A DNA stretch of 64,000 nt from Pseudomonas serbica (GTDB lineage: Bacteria > Pseudomonadota > Gammaproteobacteria > Pseudomonadales > Pseudomonadaceae). How positions within the stretch are numbered: the first letter of the stretch is position 1; the number at the start of each line of letters is the position of its first letter. The stretch spans positions 293,874 to 357,873 of the forward strand of contig NZ_JAQIYM010000007.1 of NCBI RefSeq assembly GCF_028823535.1, in the 5' to 3' direction. Below are positions 61,607 to 64,000 of the stretch, one piece after another. Both the position numbers and the translations under genes were made by a program. Below the pieces are notes generated by a model that saw only the letters and a program-made list of their open reading frames with translations, ran no database searches and had not been told where the DNA came from.

Positions 61607-62074
61607 ATGGATTATGAGTTGCAGGAAGGCAGCATCGCGCTGCCGCAAGGGTTCCAGGACCGCACGGTGAACATGTTCGTGCTGGGGGCAAGCATTCCGG
61701 CACCGTTGAGCATCACCGTTTCCCGAGACACATTGCTGCCCGGTGAGGCGCTCAAGGCCTACGTCGAGCGTCAGGTCAAGATGCTCGCGTCCAAGCTGCG
61801 CGGCTATACGCTGTTGGGCAAGAAGGCCGTTGCGCTGTCGACGTCGGCACCGATCGACGGCGTGCAGATCGATGCGTATTACATGACCGATGGCCGACCC
61901 TTCTATCAGCGCCAGGCGGCGTTCCTGATCGAGCCTGGACGCGCGCTGATTTTTTCCACCACAGCCCAGGCTGATTTCAGCATCGAGCAGAATCAGAACT
62001 GGAATGACCTGCTGGCCAGCTTTCAGCCTCGCCAGCCCGGCGGCACCAAGACCGACTCCAGCACACAGGAGTAA
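61607..62074 (+). CDS. DUF1795/Eag-type chaperone
   Basis: The 155-residue protein is the usual size of EagR/EagT6 chaperones and reads [20 protein letters not shown], then [20 protein letters not shown] and [20 protein letters not shown]. The ATG at 61607 follows AAGGAAGTTACCCAGA. It ends 5 bp before the PAAR-Rhs gene, so it is the likely cognate chaperone that shields the effector's hydrophobic helices. Confidence 0.85.
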   Translation: MDYELQEGSIALPQGFQDRTVNMFVLGASIPAPLSITVSRDTLLPGEALKAYVERQVKMLASKLRGYTLLGKKAVALSTSAPIDGVQIDAYYMTDGRPFYQRQAAFLIEPGRALIFSTTAQADFSIEQNQNWNDLLASFQPRQPGGTKTDSSTQE

Positions 62075-62079
62075 CGGTC

Positions 62080-64000
62080 ATGTTTGAAGCCGCAAGGTTT
62101 GGCGATGAACTGTCGCACACCAGCGCCCTGGGTGGGTTTCTCATCGGCGCAGCGCTCGGCATTGCGCTGGTCGCCACAGTGGCGATCGCGACGTTCACCT
62201 GTGGGTTTGGCGTGGCTTTGTTGGCGGGTTTGGTCGCAGGCGTCGGAGGTAGCCTGCTCACCGCGGCCGGGGAGAAAATCGGCAGTATGTTTTCTTCACC
62301 CGCGGGGACCATCGTCACCGCGTCGCCCAACGTGTTCATCAATAGCCGCAAGGCCGCCCATGTCGAAAAAAGCACGGGAGCCTGCGACAAGCATCCCGGC
62401 CCGGTGAAGGTCGCCGAAGGCTCGACCAACGTCTTCATCAACGGCACGGCGGCCGCCCGCAAGGGCGACAAGATGACTTGCGGCGCGACACTCTCCAGCG
62501 GCTCGGACAATGTCTTCATCGGTGGCGGTACCCATCGCTACCTGCCGGTGGACGACGAGATCCCGGGTTGGTTGCGGACCACGGTCGACATCCTCATGGC
62601 GGTCGCCGGCGCAGCGGGTGGTATCGCCCAATTGATCAAGGCCGGGACCCAGGCCGGCATGAAAGCCATCATGCCTTGTGCACTGAAATTCACCGCCGGG
62701 TTTGTCGCCGGTGAGGTGGCCTCACGTTATGTCGTGGGGCCGGCCATCGAGCGAGCGGTGGGTGGCCTGATCGGCAACCCCGTCGACGCCACCACTGGCC
62801 GCAAGGTCATAACCGACGAAACCGACTTCAGCTTGCCGGGCCTGATGCCGATCCAATGGTCGCGCTTTTATGCCAGCGACCTGAGCGTCGACAGCGTGCT
62901 CGGCAAGGGCTGGGTCCTGCCCTGGGAGCAAAGCCTGCGGCGCAGTGGCGCCTTCGTTTATCTCACCGACAATCAGGGGCGCAGCGTTCCGTTCGTGGAC
63001 GTGCAACCGGGGGAGCGCATCTACAACCCCCATGAACAGGTCTATCTGGTCTGCACCGAGGGCGGCCACTACCTGCTGCAAACCCTCGACAATACTTTTT
63101 TCTACTTCGGCGAAGTCGCGGACGACAACAACCCGGTGCCGCTGCAACGCATCGAAAACGCCCTGGGCCACTTCCTGCATTTCACCCGCACCGCCCAAGG
63201 TTCGCTCACCGACATCAGCGCCACCGGTGGCGTGCGCGTGCACCTGCATTACGACAACCCGCTGGGCCGCCTGACCGACGTCAGGCGCGTGGTCGACAAC
63301 GAAGCCGTCGAAACCCTGGTGCAGTATCGCTATGACGACAACGGCCAACTCGCCGAGGTGATCAACCGCAACGGCGATTCACTGCGCCGTTTCAGCTACA
63401 TCGACGGGGTAATGGCCAGCCACAGCAACGCCCTGGGCCTGACCTGCAACTACCGCTGGGAACAGCTCGACGGCCAGCAACGGGTAGTGGAGCACTGGAC
63501 CAGCGATGGCGAGCGTTTCCACTTCCGCTACGACATCAAGGCGCGCACTACGCGGGTTACCGACGTGCTCGGGCGCGAAGCCGAGATTCACTACAACGCC
63601 GATCACCGCGTGATCGCCAGTCGCGACTTCGGTGGCGAGCACTACGTCATCGACATCGATGACATCGGCAACATGACCGGCCTGACGTTACCTGACGGCA
63701 ACAGGATCACCCTCAAGTACGACGAATACTCGCGCCTGCTCGAAGAGACCGACCCGCTCGGGCGCTCGATCAAATACCGCTATCACCACCTGACCCCGCT
63801 GGTCACGCAGGTGGACTACCCCGACGGCAGCACCTGGCGAGCCCGCTACGACGACAAGGGCAACCTCATCGCCGAAGTTGACGCCCTCGGGCATGTCACC
63901 GAATACCTCAATGGCGACGACGGCCTGCCACACACCATCATCGATGCCACCGGCAAGTCCAAATACCTGTGGTGGAACTCCCTGGCCCAGGTCGAACGCC
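62080..64000 (+). CDS. prePAAR-PAAR-Rhs effector, truncated by window end
   Basis: The ATG at 62080 follows AGGAGTAACGGTC, and the frame stays open to the window end (640 codons). It begins with the prePAAR motif [10 protein letters not shown] (residues 4-13), then a hydrophobic region (about 17-62), a PAAR domain (about 74-150: [40 protein letters not shown]) and a second hydrophobic region (about 165-235). The Rhs part starts at [20 protein letters not shown] and continues with YD repeats ([32 protein letters not shown]). The toxin domain and its immunity gene lie beyond the window. The PAAR tip would cap VgrG. Confidence 0.95.
   Translation, partial: MFEAARFGDELSHTSALGGFLIGAALGIALVATVAIATFTCGFGVALLAGLVAGVGGSLLTAAGEKIGSMFSSPAGTIVTASPNVFINSRKAAHVEKSTGACDKHPGPVKVAEGSTNVFINGTAAARKGDKMTCGATLSSGSDNVFIGGGTHRYLPVDDEIPGWLRTTVDILMAVAGAAGGIAQLIKAGTQAGMKAIMPCALKFTAGFVAGEVASRYVVGPAIERAVGGLIGNPVDATTGRKVITDETDFSLPGLMPIQWSRFYASDLSVDSVLGKGWVLPWEQSLRRSGAFVYLTDNQGRSVPFVDVQPGERIYNPHEQVYLVCTEGGHYLLQTLDNTFFYFGEVADDNNPVPLQRIENALGHFLHFTRTAQGSLTDISATGGVRVHLHYDNPLGRLTDVRRVVDNEAVETLVQYRYDDNGQLAEVINRNGDSLRRFSYIDGVMASHSNALGLTCNYRWEQLDGQQRVVEHWTSDGERFHFRYDIKARTTRVTDVLGREAEIHYNADHRVIASRDFGGEHYVIDIDDIGNMTGLTLPDGNRITLKYDEYSRLLEETDPLGRSIKYRYHHLTPLVTQVDYPDGSTWRARYDDKGNLIAEVDALGHVTEYLNGDDGLPHTIIDATGKSKYLWWNSLAQVER

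Overview
The window looks like a chromosomal segment of a Pseudomonas of the fluorescens complex. The reasons are high-GC coding bias, typical Pseudomonas REP-type intergenic repeats (two families), tandem short genes with AGGAGG-type ribosome sites, and gene neighbourhoods common in that genus (DUF6124 small protein, Fsr next to an AraC regulator, sox genes, a full type VI secretion locus). Species assignment is inference; no rRNA is present.

Layout. 1-2640: tail of a bile-acid/sodium symporter gene, a tRNA-Gln with its terminator, and an MHS-type MFS transporter. 2707-6091: a minus-strand module of a SUMF1-fold lipoprotein and two overlapping ORFs that look like one split effector-like gene. 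6092-7440: a long-range inverted-repeat element, a DUF6124 gene and a four-copy 70-bp tandem REP array. 7445-14953: a tentative biosynthetic region with a haem-oxygenase-like di-iron oxidase, a PrmC-like methyltransferase, a cupin, an acyl-CoA-dehydrogenase-like flavoprotein, a PIG-L deacetylase, a NodS-like methyltransferase, a small GT2 glycosyltransferase and a DUF72 protein. 14937-17550: fosmidomycin-resistance-type MFS, AraC regulator, REP cluster.

17553-28287: two divergent metabolic operons. The minus strand carries purU-folD-soxB-soxD-soxA-soxG, a heterotetrameric sarcosine-oxidase-type demethylase with folate enzymes that would carry the released one-carbon unit to formate. Its SoxD has lost two of the expected zinc cysteines. 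The plus strand carries a gamma-glutamyl-amine-oxidase-like FAD protein, an XRE-cupin regulator and a glutamine-synthetase-family ligase, with repeated CATGAAATTA sites in front. A possible small RNA with promoter and terminator follows.

28310-49146: a complete T6SS structural locus on the minus strand, in transcription order: unknown accessory gene, tssB, tssC, tssE, tssF, tssG, clpV, tssJ, tssK, tssL, tssM, tagF, a second TssM-like protein fused to an OmpA-like peptidoglycan-binding domain, hcp, tssA. No Fha, PpkA or PppA gene is seen.

49842-64000: accessory cargo. An M48-family membrane protease is followed by small genes (DUF4303, CbrC-like, unknowns), gene remnants and a segmental duplication. 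A minus-strand operon then holds a predicted toxin/effector (57024-58484) followed by up to six small immunity-like genes, two of them paralogous. Divergent from it is vgrG, then two DUF1795 (Eag-like) chaperone genes and a prePAAR-PAAR-Rhs effector that runs off the window. VgrG and PAAR-Rhs would form the spike loaded on the Hcp tube made by the main locus. The most interesting parts are the effector/immunity array, the vgrG-Eag-Eag-Rhs cassette, the TssM-OmpA fusion, and the uncharacterised 7.7-14 kb gene set.
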